64,000 bases of DNA from Ruminococcus sp. NK3A76 (GTDB lineage: Bacteria; Bacillota; Clostridia; Oscillospirales; Ruminococcaceae), in contig NZ_JMMA01000002.1 in NCBI RefSeq assembly GCF_000686125.1, forward strand, positions 3,348,001 to 3,412,000, given 5' to 3'. The translations under genes and the position numbers were made by a program. The notes beneath the pieces are model-generated. The model saw only the letters and a program-made list of their open reading frames with translations. It was not told where the DNA came from and did no database searches. Shown in pieces: positions 1 through 7,908 of the stretch. Every line of letters begins with the position of its first letter. The stretch's first letter is position 1.

Positions 1-976
1 TTTCTTTGTTGAGCTTGGTGTTCTCTGCCTGCAAATCAACTTGCTCCGAAACGCTGTCATAATATTCCGAGAACTGTATATCCAGTTCTATATATTTTGC
101 CGAGAGCACTTTGTTCTCCTGCTTTAAACTTTCATTCTCATTGCAGAGCCGTCTGTTTTCCTCTGATAGCTCTTTGTTCTTCTCTTCAAGAGCTTTGGCG
201 GTAACATATCCCTTTGCTGCCGATGCCAGCGTTTCAAAGTCTGCCCTTTTGACAGACACCATATTAAAGGGAAGATTTGTGGTGCTGATGCTGTCAACGG
301 CTTTGACCTCTTCCACCTTGCCTTGCAGGTCGGCAAGCTGTTCTTCTGTCTTTTTGATTTTATACTCTTCTACGGACAGATGCACGGCGCTGCTGCCTTT
401 AACACCTCGTTCAAGGTCGTAACCGCAGTTTGTCACCCACTCATAAAATTCGTCCTGTAAGCGTGAGTAGCTGTCCCTGCCTTTCCAGAATTCGGAGGCA
501 TTTATTCTGCGGCAGGGGTTGCCCTTCCTGTCCTTGCCTTTGACTGTCGGGATAAAGGTAAGGTGCATATGCGGCGTTTTCTCGTCCATGTGAACGACTG
601 CCGACACTATGAATTCCTCACCGCCGACCTTGTGAGCGGCAAATCGGTAGGTGTCAAGAAAAAACTGCTTTGTCCTCTCCTTGCCTATGCGGTCAAAGAA
701 CTCTTTGTCGGATGTTATGATAAACTCACAAAGTATTGTGCTCTGCTTCTCGCCCGTAAGACGAAGATTGCCTTTTAAGCCATAGGCTTCCTTTATGCGG
801 TAGAATTCTTTTTCGTAGCTCGTCTCTTGCGGCTTTTTTATTGCATAGTTTTCGTGTGTGCGGGAATGATCTATGTCCTTGTTTGTGTAATTATGATTGC
901 GCCTTTCATTGTGCCTTTCCACAAGAGGCACTGCACCCATTTTGTGATTTGCGTTCCTTATAATTGCGTAGCTTAT
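1..976 (-). CDS. MobV/Pre-type relaxase (5' part of gene; runs off window)
   Basis: Relaxase that nicks oriT and pilots single-stranded DNA during plasmid or element mobilization. The minus-strand frame is open from about 976 to the window edge. It begins with the MobV signature SYAIIRNANHKMGAV, followed by VERHNERRN and, near residue 140, the metal-binding motif HMDEKTPHMHL with its paired histidines. The distal part is coiled-coil rich (ALEEKNKELSEENRRL region). The C terminus lies outside the window. The expected initiator aligns with an ATA codon at 976-974, behind an AAAGGAGA ribosome binding site ending near 987; the first in-frame ATG is residue 13 (940), inside the conserved motif, and a TTG lies at 1009 without a good site. 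The hairpin cluster just upstream is a plausible oriT. Family assignment is firm; the start is not. Confidence 0.9.
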   Translation of the reverse strand, partial: MSYAIIRNANHKMGAVPLVERHNERRNHNYTNKDIDHSRTHENYAIKKPQETSYEKEFYRIKEAYGLKGNLRLTGEKQSTILCEFIITSDKEFFDRIGKERTKQFFLDTYRFAAHKVGGEEFIVSAVVHMDEKTPHMHLTFIPTVKGKDRKGNPCRRINASEFWKGRDSYSRLQDEFYEWVTNCGYDLERGVKGSSAVHLSVEEYKIKKTEEQLADLQGKVEEVKAVDSISTTNLPFNMVSVKRADFETLASAAKGYVTAKALEEKNKELSEENRRLCNENESLKQENKVLSAKYIELDIQFSEYYDSVSEQVDLQAENTKLNKE

Positions 977-1008
977 GTTTTTCTTGTCTCCTTTCTTTTT
1001 TAAAGCCA

Positions 1009-1139
1009 AACTATCCCACAAGGATAGTTGTAACCCACTAGGACTATTTGACAGGCAAATAGTCCGGTGGGCAAGCAGTTCCTCTTGACCCCTTTATTGT
1101 CGGGCTGCGCCCTCCCTTTTGGGAACGGGCGCTGCCCGA
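1009..1139. other. candidate oriT: three stem-loops upstream of mobV
   Basis: Three inverted repeats lie back to back. The first is a perfect 8-bp stem, AACTATCC/GGATAGTT (1009-1029). The second is a perfect 10-bp stem, GGACTATTTG/CAAATAGTCC (1041-1065), with outer arms CCCAC/GTGGG. The third is a long hairpin at 1100-1139 with a TCCCTTTTGGGA core. MobV relaxases usually nick in hairpin-containing DNA just 5' of their own gene, which is where this lies. The nick site itself cannot be read from the sequence. Confidence 0.5.
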
Positions 1140-1144
1140 TATTT

Positions 1145-1435
1145 TTATGCGCACACCGCACCGAGGTATTCAAGCAGGCTGTCTCGGCTAACGAGTATTT
1201 TTCCTCGCTCGCCCTGACCACACCTGATAAATTTCACCTTGTTTTGCTTTACCAAAGTTCTGACGGTGTGCTCGGTAAGCCCCGACACAAGCTCGGTACA
1301 TTCCTTAATGGTGAGCATTTGCGGAGCAGAAGGCTTGCTTACAGCTATGGCAGGGGTGTCCTTTTCGACAGGGATAAGCTGCTGCAATAGATCAACTACC
1401 TGCCGAATCAGTTCATTCTTTTCTTGTAAATTCAA
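1145..1435 (-). CDS. excisionase-like helix-turn-helix protein
   Basis: A 96-residue protein with an N-terminal amphipathic helix (about 1-25), a variable Pro/Ala/Ser linker, and a C-terminal excisionase/MerR-like DNA-binding domain (ECTELVSGLTEHTVRTLV, then GERGKILVSRDSLLEYLG). Such proteins bind element ends or mobilization promoters. It starts with TTG at 1435 behind AGGAGGAGG, and its first 23 nt overlap the end of the preceding small HTH gene, so the two are probably translationally coupled. A clear paralogue with the same domain order and the same TTG start lies at 23686 beside the second relaxase locus. Excisionase or copy/transfer regulator are both possible roles. Confidence 0.8.
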   Translation of the reverse strand: MNLQEKNELIRQVVDLLQQLIPVEKDTPAIAVSKPSAPQMLTIKECTELVSGLTEHTVRTLVKQNKVKFIRCGQGERGKILVSRDSLLEYLGAVCA

Positions 1436-1619
1436 GTGCCTCCTCCTTTCGTTTTGTCAGCTCTTCGATCTTTGTTAGCATTTCAAGCTGAGTCTCCTCA
1501 TCAAGCTCAAAGCGCAAGCGCCTCACCATAGTCTGCTCGGATATACCGAGTGCAGCGGCAAGCTGCCATTGGCGCACGCCCTTTGCTTTGAGTTCCTCTC
1601 TGATAATTTGATTTGCCAT
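1413..1619 (-). CDS. small helix-turn-helix protein
   Basis: About 68 residues from the ATG at 1619, which has an ACAAAGGAGAG ribosome binding site; the reading frame extends further upstream but without a good site. The N-terminal half reads as an HTH (ELKAKGVRQWQLAAALGIS, then EQTMVRRLR) and the C-terminal half is a charged helix. This pattern is common for small regulators of mobile elements. It precedes and overlaps the excisionase-like gene, and both point toward the relaxase, suggesting one regulatory-mobilization operon. No specific target can be named. Confidence 0.75.
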   Translation of the reverse strand: MANQIIREELKAKGVRQWQLAAALGISEQTMVRRLRFELDEETQLEMLTKIEELTKRKEEALEFTRKE

Positions 1620-1825
1620 TTGTCTTCTCTCCTTTGTATTATTTTGAGGGTATCTTCCCTCTGATAATAATGATAACACGAAAAATGCATCTGCGCTGTA
1701 TGTTTCATAATCCGAAAAAAATGAAAGCGGCAGACTTGAAATTTCATATGTGGAATGATGATATGGAGAAGGAATAAGAAAAAACTCCTGTTTTTGAGAA
1801 TATTTAAATTATTCTAAAAAACGTA

Positions 1826-1854
1826 TTGTTTAATCACTTTTGTTCTGATATAAT
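1826..1854 (+). promoter_or_regulatory. probable sigma-A promoter of the 629-residue HTH gene
   Basis: TTGTTT (1826-1831), a 17-bp spacer and a perfect TATAAT (1849-1854) lie 37 bp before the ATG at 1892, which follows an AGGGAT ribosome binding site. Confidence 0.6.
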
Positions 1855-1891
1855 ATTATTATAAATCTATTAAGAAAGCAGGGATCATATA

Positions 1892-3781
1892 ATGATAAAC
1901 CGCAATTTAATGTTTAAGCCTGAGAATAATATTTTTCAGAAAGATACGGAAGAGATCAGCCGACCAGTCAAAACCTTTATCGATCCTTCTTTAAATAATA
2001 TCAAGTATGGTGAAAAGCTGGAAGAGCTTTTGAATGAATTGGGAATCAAATATGGAGACTTTGCTAAATCCATAGGTATGACAAGAGATAATTTAGCCGA
2101 AATCAGGAATGGCATAAAAGCCAGACCGCTTAAGGATGATATAAAGGCTATAATAAACCTTGCACTGAATAAGGAAATGTACTATAAGGGCTATAAACAT
2201 ATGCCTGCAGAGGAGTTTGGCAAGCTGTTTGCCGAGCTATGGGAGGAATTCAAGTCCGATATAATCCAAGAAGATTTTGCTGTTAAAGCAGGACATAACA
2301 ACCAAAGCCATATCAGCCAGAAAAAAACCGGAGATGAACTTGTAAGATCAACAAAAGAACAATATGATTACCTGTTGGCATTTTATGACCTCTGTAAAAG
2401 GAGAACTCACTACTGGTTCAGCGACAGAAACTCCGGCCTTGAGTTTTATACACGGCATCGTGAAGCTGCTGCTAAACTGGAAAAGCTGTTGTTCGGCAGC
2501 CCGGTATCACACGATACGTTAAGTGATAATGAAAACAACGATGAAGAGCTGTCAGTAACTGTTATTAACACAGTCATAGAGCATCTTATAACTCTGCCGC
2601 AAGAGGCACAAAAACTGATCCTGTCATATCCATATGCATTCTTTGATTCGCTTGCAGCTCCGAATTTTCACCATTCCGACGGAAGCTATATAAGTGCCGG
2701 TGAGTTTATCGAACGGTTCAGGCAGCTTACCAAAGATGAGAGACTTCGCTTCTATAACGATATGCAGAAACTTAACTCAGATGAAAAAATAAACAATTAC
2801 ATTTATAACAGCAGCGATTGGTTTCTGTTTGACATAAATCTGCATTATCAGAATATGATAAACAATGCAAGACACAGAAATATTGCCGATCCTATCATTA
2901 CAGGCTGTTATAATGATGAAAGCGATCCGATACATGACATCAGTCTCGACAGCTTCCGTTCTGATAAAAAGAATAAGAAAATTGACAGTGAAAAGCAAAG
3001 ATACTTATTTGAAGGCGTGATCAGCTCTTTTGATAAAAGATGCTGGAAAAACCGCCCGAAGGATATTATTACAGATACTATTATAGATGATATAGAATAC
3101 AGGCTGAATATGAGTCCTTTTGAGTGGCATTTGTGGGCACTGTATGCCTCATATGTTTATACCTTCCATTCTGACAAAAGAATAGAGGTTCTGTTTAACA
3201 AAACAGAAATCGAACAGGGGCTTTCGGTCATCGCCGATCATATCATAAGCCTGCCTTTTGACAAACAGGAAAAGATCTGCCTTAACCCTATGTTTTTCTT
3301 TGATTCTATGGCGCTTTGCAGTATAAATTATGATAGTAAATCATCGGTAGTATATCTCAAAGCTCAGATGCTATTTGAGCAGTTTGATGCTCTGTCTGAT
3401 GGAGAAAAGCAGCAGTTTATTAATAAAACTAAAGACTTTCGTGATATGTCAAGCGATTATGCAGGCTATCCTATAAGGTGTGATTACTACGATAATTACA
3501 AAGAAATACCTGTTTATGGTAATGCTCAAACCCAGAAAGATGCAATAATGGAATTCTTATTTTATCTTACGAACTACACATCTGACGAAACAGCCGCTTA
3601 CAAAGAACTTGCAGAACTTGTCATAGATGACATTTCGTATAAGCTGAGTATGAGCCAGGAGCAGTGGGATATTTGGTGTCTGTTTATTGAGACCGTGTAT
3701 AATATGTCATTCGGATCTTCCAAAGCCGTTTCAGCTTTAGAAGTACTTAATAGAATAATAGAGGCTGTTAAGAAACAGTAA
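1892..3781 (+). CDS. large HTH protein with internally duplicated module, function unknown
   Basis: A 629-residue protein that I do not recognise as a named family. Residues about 30-80 form an XRE-like HTH (ELLNELGIKYGDFAKSIGM, then TRDNLAEIRNG). The rest appears built from a repeated helical unit. A segment of type 'IEHLITLPQEAQKLILSYP' followed by FFDSLA near residue 235 recurs as 'ADHIISLPFDKQEKICLNP' followed by FFDSMA near 450. Each is followed later by an 'IIDDIEYRLNMSPFEWHLW' / 'VIDDISYKLSMSQEQWDIW' block. No catalytic motif, signal or membrane span is visible. It stands alone between the relaxase regulators and the T4CP operon, with its own promoter and a downstream terminator. A regulator or element-encoded accessory factor is possible; this is inference. 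Confidence 0.75.
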   Translation: MINRNLMFKPENNIFQKDTEEISRPVKTFIDPSLNNIKYGEKLEELLNELGIKYGDFAKSIGMTRDNLAEIRNGIKARPLKDDIKAIINLALNKEMYYKGYKHMPAEEFGKLFAELWEEFKSDIIQEDFAVKAGHNNQSHISQKKTGDELVRSTKEQYDYLLAFYDLCKRRTHYWFSDRNSGLEFYTRHREAAAKLEKLLFGSPVSHDTLSDNENNDEELSVTVINTVIEHLITLPQEAQKLILSYPYAFFDSLAAPNFHHSDGSYISAGEFIERFRQLTKDERLRFYNDMQKLNSDEKINNYIYNSSDWFLFDINLHYQNMINNARHRNIADPIITGCYNDESDPIHDISLDSFRSDKKNKKIDSEKQRYLFEGVISSFDKRCWKNRPKDIITDTIIDDIEYRLNMSPFEWHLWALYASYVYTFHSDKRIEVLFNKTEIEQGLSVIADHIISLPFDKQEKICLNPMFFFDSMALCSINYDSKSSVVYLKAQMLFEQFDALSDGEKQQFINKTKDFRDMSSDYAGYPIRCDYYDNYKEIPVYGNAQTQKDAIMEFLFYLTNYTSDETAAYKELAELVIDDISYKLSMSQEQWDIWCLFIETVYNMSFGSSKAVSALEVLNRIIEAVKKQ

Positions 3782-3817
3782 AATCACTAGTATTTCTTAT
3801 AAACAGCTTTTAGCTAC

Positions 3818-3853
3818 AAAAAGGTTATTCCCAATCAAGGGAGTATCCTTTTT
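3818..3853 (+). terminator. intrinsic terminator after the HTH gene
   Basis: Imperfect inverted repeat AAAAAGG...CCTTTTT with a TTCCC/GGGA inner stem, ending in a T run, 37 bp after the stop codon. Confidence 0.55.
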
Positions 3854-4035
3854 GCTTTGCCTTAACTGTATTAAGCTGTTTTGACCATAATAAAAAATGT
3901 CCGCAAAAAAGAATAATCAGAGTATTCCTTCTGAGGTATGGATTTACGCTTCGGCTTATGATAGAATAACATCATCGAAGACAGGGCGGCAGCAAACCGC
4001 CCGACAACACAAAGACCCAAACGGAGGAAGATAAT

Positions 4036-4635
4036 ATGGATTTTATTGAAAGATTAAGAGACCCCGAGAGCATTACAGATTATCACCTTGTAGCATTTAT
4101 AATACAGCTTGTGGTGATTGCAGGGGTTGTACTTGGTTTCTATAAGTTTATTATGGTGACCGATGCAGGCAGATATGAGCTCGATACTGAGGATACATTT
4201 ATATCATCAGTAATAAAAGACCTGAAGACCGAAGAAGGCGAAGAAAAGTTTCTGCGTAAGATACCCTCGCTTAATTCGGATCATGAAAAGGTACAGACCG
4301 ACAGATTTATAGACATTAAGAATCAAGGCTTGTGGTTCACCGATAAACAGGATGTTATGTTTACAGGCTATCTTTTGGGTATGTATTTTGCCAACATAAT
4401 ACTTGTCGTTTTAGGTGCAGGACCTTTATATAGGCGTATAAAAGAGGTTTTGAAAACACTCTCAATAAAACTGTTACCCGGAATCTTTTTGATATTCCCA
4501 TTTATAATATGGGCAGGTATCATGTGTGGTGTTTTCTATATAATGGGGATCACAACTATGTTTTTAGCTCCCTTTATTCTTGCTTATCATCTGATAATGG
4601 GTATCATTCAGATAGTAATAAAGATCAAGGACTGA
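4036..4635 (+). CDS. small membrane protein of the transfer operon
   Basis: 199 residues, starting at the ATG behind GGAGGAAG. One transmembrane segment lies near residues 18-40 (FIIQLVVIAGVVLGFYKFI). A polar domain follows (about 45-110), then two or three hydrophobic segments (about 110-130, 148-170, 172-195). No known motif is seen. It is the first gene of a five-gene same-strand run with a ClpP-like protease and a VirD4-like ATPase. A membrane partner for these, or a mating-pair component, is possible but unproven. Confidence 0.7.
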   Translation: MDFIERLRDPESITDYHLVAFIIQLVVIAGVVLGFYKFIMVTDAGRYELDTEDTFISSVIKDLKTEEGEEKFLRKIPSLNSDHEKVQTDRFIDIKNQGLWFTDKQDVMFTGYLLGMYFANIILVVLGAGPLYRRIKEVLKTLSIKLLPGIFLIFPFIIWAGIMCGVFYIMGITTMFLAPFILAYHLIMGIIQIVIKIKD

Positions 4636-4670
4636 CAACAAACCGAAATCAGAAAGGAACAGGTGATACT

Positions 4671-5282
4671 ATGTTAGAAACATATAAATCAAGCAATATG
4701 CTGCCTAAGAAAACAACAGTTGAGGATTGCAGGGGCAGCAGAGATACGGATATCATAACACAGCAGTTCTCAAAAGCAAGGCTTTATCTTGTGGGCGAGA
4801 TAGACCAGAAAATGGCTATGGACTTTGTCGCAGCCATGTCTGTGCTTGCCGACGAGCAGAGAGATGTGGAGATAATAATAAACAGCCCAGGCGGCGAGGT
4901 TTCGGCAGGGCTGGTGATATATGATATTATACAGTCATATCAGTACAGGATAACAATGTACTGCACGGGGCTTGCGGCGAGTATGGGTGCTGTTATCCTT
5001 GCAGGCGGGCAAAGGGGCAGGAGGTATATTCTGCCACATTCAAAGGTGATGATACACGAGCCCCTTATATCGGGCGGTATGGGCGGCTCGGCAACCACCA
5101 TAGAAAAAACGGCACAGAATATTCTTGAAACCAAGTCGGTGCTAAACAAGATACTTTCCCGCCACACAGGCAAGACCATAGAAAAGATCAACGAAGCAAC
5201 GCTGTTTGATAATTATATGACCGCAGAGCAAGCCGTAGAGTTTGGTATCTGTGATGATATAAGAAGCTTTTTTACACGATAA
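4671..5282 (+). CDS. ClpP-like serine protease
   Basis: 203 residues from the ATG at 4671 (AAAGGAACAGGTGATACT upstream); the frame stays open further upstream inside the previous gene, but that start lacks support. It is a ClpP/crotonase-fold peptidase. The Ser nucleophile is in GLAASMGAVILAGG, the His in KVMIHEPL, and the Asp in the region YMTAEQAVEFGICDD; the substrate loop NSPGGEVSAG is intact. All catalytic residues are present, so it should be active. House-keeping ClpP works with ClpX or ClpC. This copy lies in an element operon, between a membrane protein and the coupling ATPase, so it is probably an element-encoded ClpP variant with its own target. Confidence 0.9.
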   Translation: MLETYKSSNMLPKKTTVEDCRGSRDTDIITQQFSKARLYLVGEIDQKMAMDFVAAMSVLADEQRDVEIIINSPGGEVSAGLVIYDIIQSYQYRITMYCTGLAASMGAVILAGGQRGRRYILPHSKVMIHEPLISGGMGGSATTIEKTAQNILETKSVLNKILSRHTGKTIEKINEATLFDNYMTAEQAVEFGICDDIRSFFTR

Positions 5283-5320
5283 ACAACCACAGACGCATAG
5301 ATATGAAAGGAATGATAATT

Positions 5321-5665
5321 ATGGATAATAGAAACATAACTACAAAAGAATACCCCATAAGCTACATTTGCTGCTACCACACACCATATAATTCGCAGGA
5401 ATTTGAAGCGGTAAGTTGTACTGACATAGCGGCTGCCATGGAAAAAGCGAAAACAGATCTTTCAGCTTATCATTTTGTTGACAGCATTTCTTTCGGTGAC
5501 GATGAAACAAAGGTCGAACTCATACCCGATGATATAATTTTATCAGGCGGTATGATCAAAGTTACGTCAGGCTGTTATATTTATCAATGGCATACCGACA
5601 ACATATGCTCGGCACTTGCTGATAAACTGCCTTTCGTGATTTGCAATAATAACGTGATTTCATAA
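5321..5665 (+). CDS. hypothetical protein of the transfer operon
   Basis: About 114 residues; I chose the ATG at 5321 because AAAGGAATG precedes it at normal spacing, although an in-frame ATG at 5303 would add six residues. It is a small soluble protein (YPISYICCYHTPYNSQEFE at the N terminus) with no recognisable motif. It lies between the ClpP-like and VirD4-like genes with short gaps. Confidence 0.6.
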   Translation: MDNRNITTKEYPISYICCYHTPYNSQEFEAVSCTDIAAAMEKAKTDLSAYHFVDSISFGDDETKVELIPDDIILSGGMIKVTSGCYIYQWHTDNICSALADKLPFVICNNNVIS

Positions 5666-5693
5666 TCGGATAATATGGAACAGGAGTGATACT

Positions 5694-6983
5694 ATGATAA
5701 GAGAAACAACAAGATACAATATCAAAAAGGCACACAATATGGGGTACGGCATTCTGCCAAACGGCGAGCTGTTTAATCTCGACAGCATAAGCACCAAGCT
5801 CAACAACAATATGGCTGTACTCGGCGCATCTGGTGCAGGAAAAACAAGAAGCGTAGTCATTCCTAATATTCTTGCAGCCTGCGGCAGCTATATCATTTCC
5901 GACCCGAAGGGCAGCCTGTATAAGAAATATGGCGATCATATGAGGCGCTGCGGCTATAAGGTCGTTCACCTTGACCTTATACACCCCGAATACTCTGACA
6001 AATACAATCCGCTAAACTATATCCGCAATACCGATGATGTGATGAAGCTTGCTTCGCAGATAGTCCTGCTCGGCTTTGGCGGCAAGACTGCAAGGGACGA
6101 TCCGTTCTGGGAGAAGGCTTCCGAGCTACTCATATCCTCTCTGATAGGCTATATTATGGAGGGCGGCGATGAGATAGAGGGCTCTGTTCACGGCATAGCC
6201 GAGCTTCTTGCAAAGATAGACCCAAACGTATATGAAAACGACGGCAGATGTGCGATAGACTCAATATTTGAAATGCACCTCAGAGACTACCGCTCACGCA
6301 CAGGCGAAACGAGCTGGGCTTACATGCAGTATGAGAAGTTCAAGTCAACAGCACCGCGTACCTTTGGCTGTGTTATCATAACGCTGCAATCAATGATAAA
6401 CGCATTTGATTCGCTGGGAATGAGGGCTATGACCTCGGGGGAGTGTGAGCTTGATCTCAGAAGAATAGGCGAAGAAAAGACCGCAGTGTTTTTAAGCATA
6501 AGTGACACAGACCGCTCTAAGGACACGATAGCGAACATCTTTTACAGCCAGGCTATGAACGAGCTTTGTGATTACGCAGACGAGGAATGCGAGGACAGCC
6601 GTTTGCCCGTTCCCGTGAGATTTATTCTTGACGATTTCGGCACAAACTGCCGCATACACGGCTTTGAGAATATGATCTCAAATATCCGTTCAAGGGGCAT
6701 CTCGGCAATACTTATCCTGCAATCGGAATCACAGCTCGCAGAGGGCTACGGCGAGAGCAGCCACACTATTCTTGACAACTGCGACACGATAGTTTATATG
6801 GGCGGCAACGATGTTGAAACAGCCCGTATGATCTCCGAGCGAAGCAACCAGCCGCTGCATAAGGTGCTTAATATGCCGCTGTGTACAAACTGGATATTCC
6901 GCAGGGGCTCGGAGCCTAAGTTTTCAAACACAGTCGATCTGTCGGAGTATCACATACAGAGCAGGCACTTTGACAAGGCATAA
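5694..6983 (+). CDS. VirD4/TraG-type coupling ATPase lacking an N-terminal membrane domain
   Basis: A type IV coupling protein normally recruits relaxase-DNA to the conjugation channel and drives transport by ATP hydrolysis. Walker A is GASGAGKT (residues 44-51). The VirD4 block IISDPKGSLYKKY follows, then KYNPLNYI, and a Walker B region FILDDFGTN; the more usual sequence there is DEFG. The C-terminal part (SEYHIQSRH end) is typical of TraG. At 429 residues it is shorter than common family members and shows no transmembrane segments at its start, so it must be anchored by a partner or work differently. The same-operon membrane protein at 4036 is a candidate anchor (inference). Confidence 0.9.
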   Translation: MIRETTRYNIKKAHNMGYGILPNGELFNLDSISTKLNNNMAVLGASGAGKTRSVVIPNILAACGSYIISDPKGSLYKKYGDHMRRCGYKVVHLDLIHPEYSDKYNPLNYIRNTDDVMKLASQIVLLGFGGKTARDDPFWEKASELLISSLIGYIMEGGDEIEGSVHGIAELLAKIDPNVYENDGRCAIDSIFEMHLRDYRSRTGETSWAYMQYEKFKSTAPRTFGCVIITLQSMINAFDSLGMRAMTSGECELDLRRIGEEKTAVFLSISDTDRSKDTIANIFYSQAMNELCDYADEECEDSRLPVPVRFILDDFGTNCRIHGFENMISNIRSRGISAILILQSESQLAEGYGESSHTILDNCDTIVYMGGNDVETARMISERSNQPLHKVLNMPLCTNWIFRRGSEPKFSNTVDLSEYHIQSRHFDKA

Positions 6984-7031
6984 ACATAAGAGTAACAACA
7001 ACCCGTTAATCAAATGAGAGGATGATGAATT

Positions 7032-7466
7032 ATGTTCAGAAGAAAAGACAAGGCTATGGTAGAAATGATCAACAAGGCATACGTGAGCGAGAGCATAAAA
7101 TGGAGGGGCGTTTTCAGGGTAGCGCAAAGCGTCAAGTGCAATAGCTTATTCTATTTCGGCAAAGACGGTGATGTGATCATCGCACAGTTTTCTAAAACAG
7201 CTGACGGCAAGCAGCGGGAAGAGTTCTCTTACCGCACATCAGCAAAATCGTCAGCCGAGCTGCCGGTATTCTCTGTTTCAAATCACGGCACATACGCAAG
7301 AATACTTGATGACAATAATTTCTTCTCCCTTCCGAAGGAGTTCCGAAATATGATGTTCTCATACCGCAGCGCAGCCGAAAGAAAGCGTATGGGTATTGGA
7401 ACGCCGACAGATGATGATTATTTGCCGGTAAAAAGGAATGGAAGAAAAAGTCCGTTATTTGATTGA
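7032..7466 (+). CDS. hypothetical soluble protein, last gene of transfer operon
   Basis: 144 residues starting behind GAGAGGATGATG. Basic at both ends (N-terminal RRKDKAM, C-terminal KRNGRKSPLFD), with a mixed strand-helix centre and no motif I can name. It follows the coupling ATPase by 48 bp and is followed by a terminator, so it likely belongs to the same transcript. Confidence 0.6.
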   Translation: MFRRKDKAMVEMINKAYVSESIKWRGVFRVAQSVKCNSLFYFGKDGDVIIAQFSKTADGKQREEFSYRTSAKSSAELPVFSVSNHGTYARILDDNNFFSLPKEFRNMMFSYRSAAERKRMGIGTPTDDDYLPVKRNGRKSPLFD

Positions 7467-7490
7467 TCGTTTTCATCAAATACATTGTAA

Positions 7491-7525
7491 GGGAGCCGGT
7501 CGGTCGTGAGTCCGGCTCTCTTTTA
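7491..7525 (+). terminator. intrinsic terminator of the transfer operon
   Basis: GGGAGCCGG / CCGGCTCTC stem followed by TTTTA, 25 bp after the stop of the last operon gene. Confidence 0.75.
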
Positions 7526-7543
7526 TGTTTATGCTAACTTGTT

Positions 7544-7766
7544 TTATTGGGCCAATCCTAAATCGATATTATGGCCTTCCGGTTCCTCAATCATATTGGT
7601 GAGGATATTTGCTGCCTCTGCATCGGCATCGGTCAGGTAGTGCAGATATTTCTGCGTAGTTTCGATTTCGGAGTGCCCGAGCCTTGCCTGTACCTGTCTG
7701 ATATTTACACCGCCGTATAGCAGGAGCGTTGCCGATGTGTGACGTAGGCTGTGGAGATTATCAGAA
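7544..7766 (-). pseudogene. C-terminal remnant of a tyrosine integrase
   Basis: The minus-strand frame reads [17 protein letters not shown], then [18 protein letters not shown] and [11 protein letters not shown], ending at TAA (7546-7544). This is the catalytic tail of a phage-type integrase, with HxxR, the second His and the nucleophile Tyr. Upstream the frame hits a TAG within a few codons (about 7770), so the first ~300 residues are missing. It marks an old element boundary between the transfer operon and the defence island. It cannot make an active recombinase. Confidence 0.8.
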
Positions 7767-7908
7767 TACTACTTCAGCATCAACTGTACCGAATTTGGTA
7801 CTGCTGGGCATATAATCTGAACTGTCCATAATTTGTTACATCACAATTTGAGATATATGGTATAATAGATGTGAAAAGAAACACCAAAACATCAAGGAGA
7901 GTGATATA

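Noticed and set aside
4509-4670. N-terminal extension of the ClpP-like protein
   Set aside because: The extended frame overlaps the membrane-protein gene and has no ribosome site; the ATG at 4671 has one and aligns with the family start.
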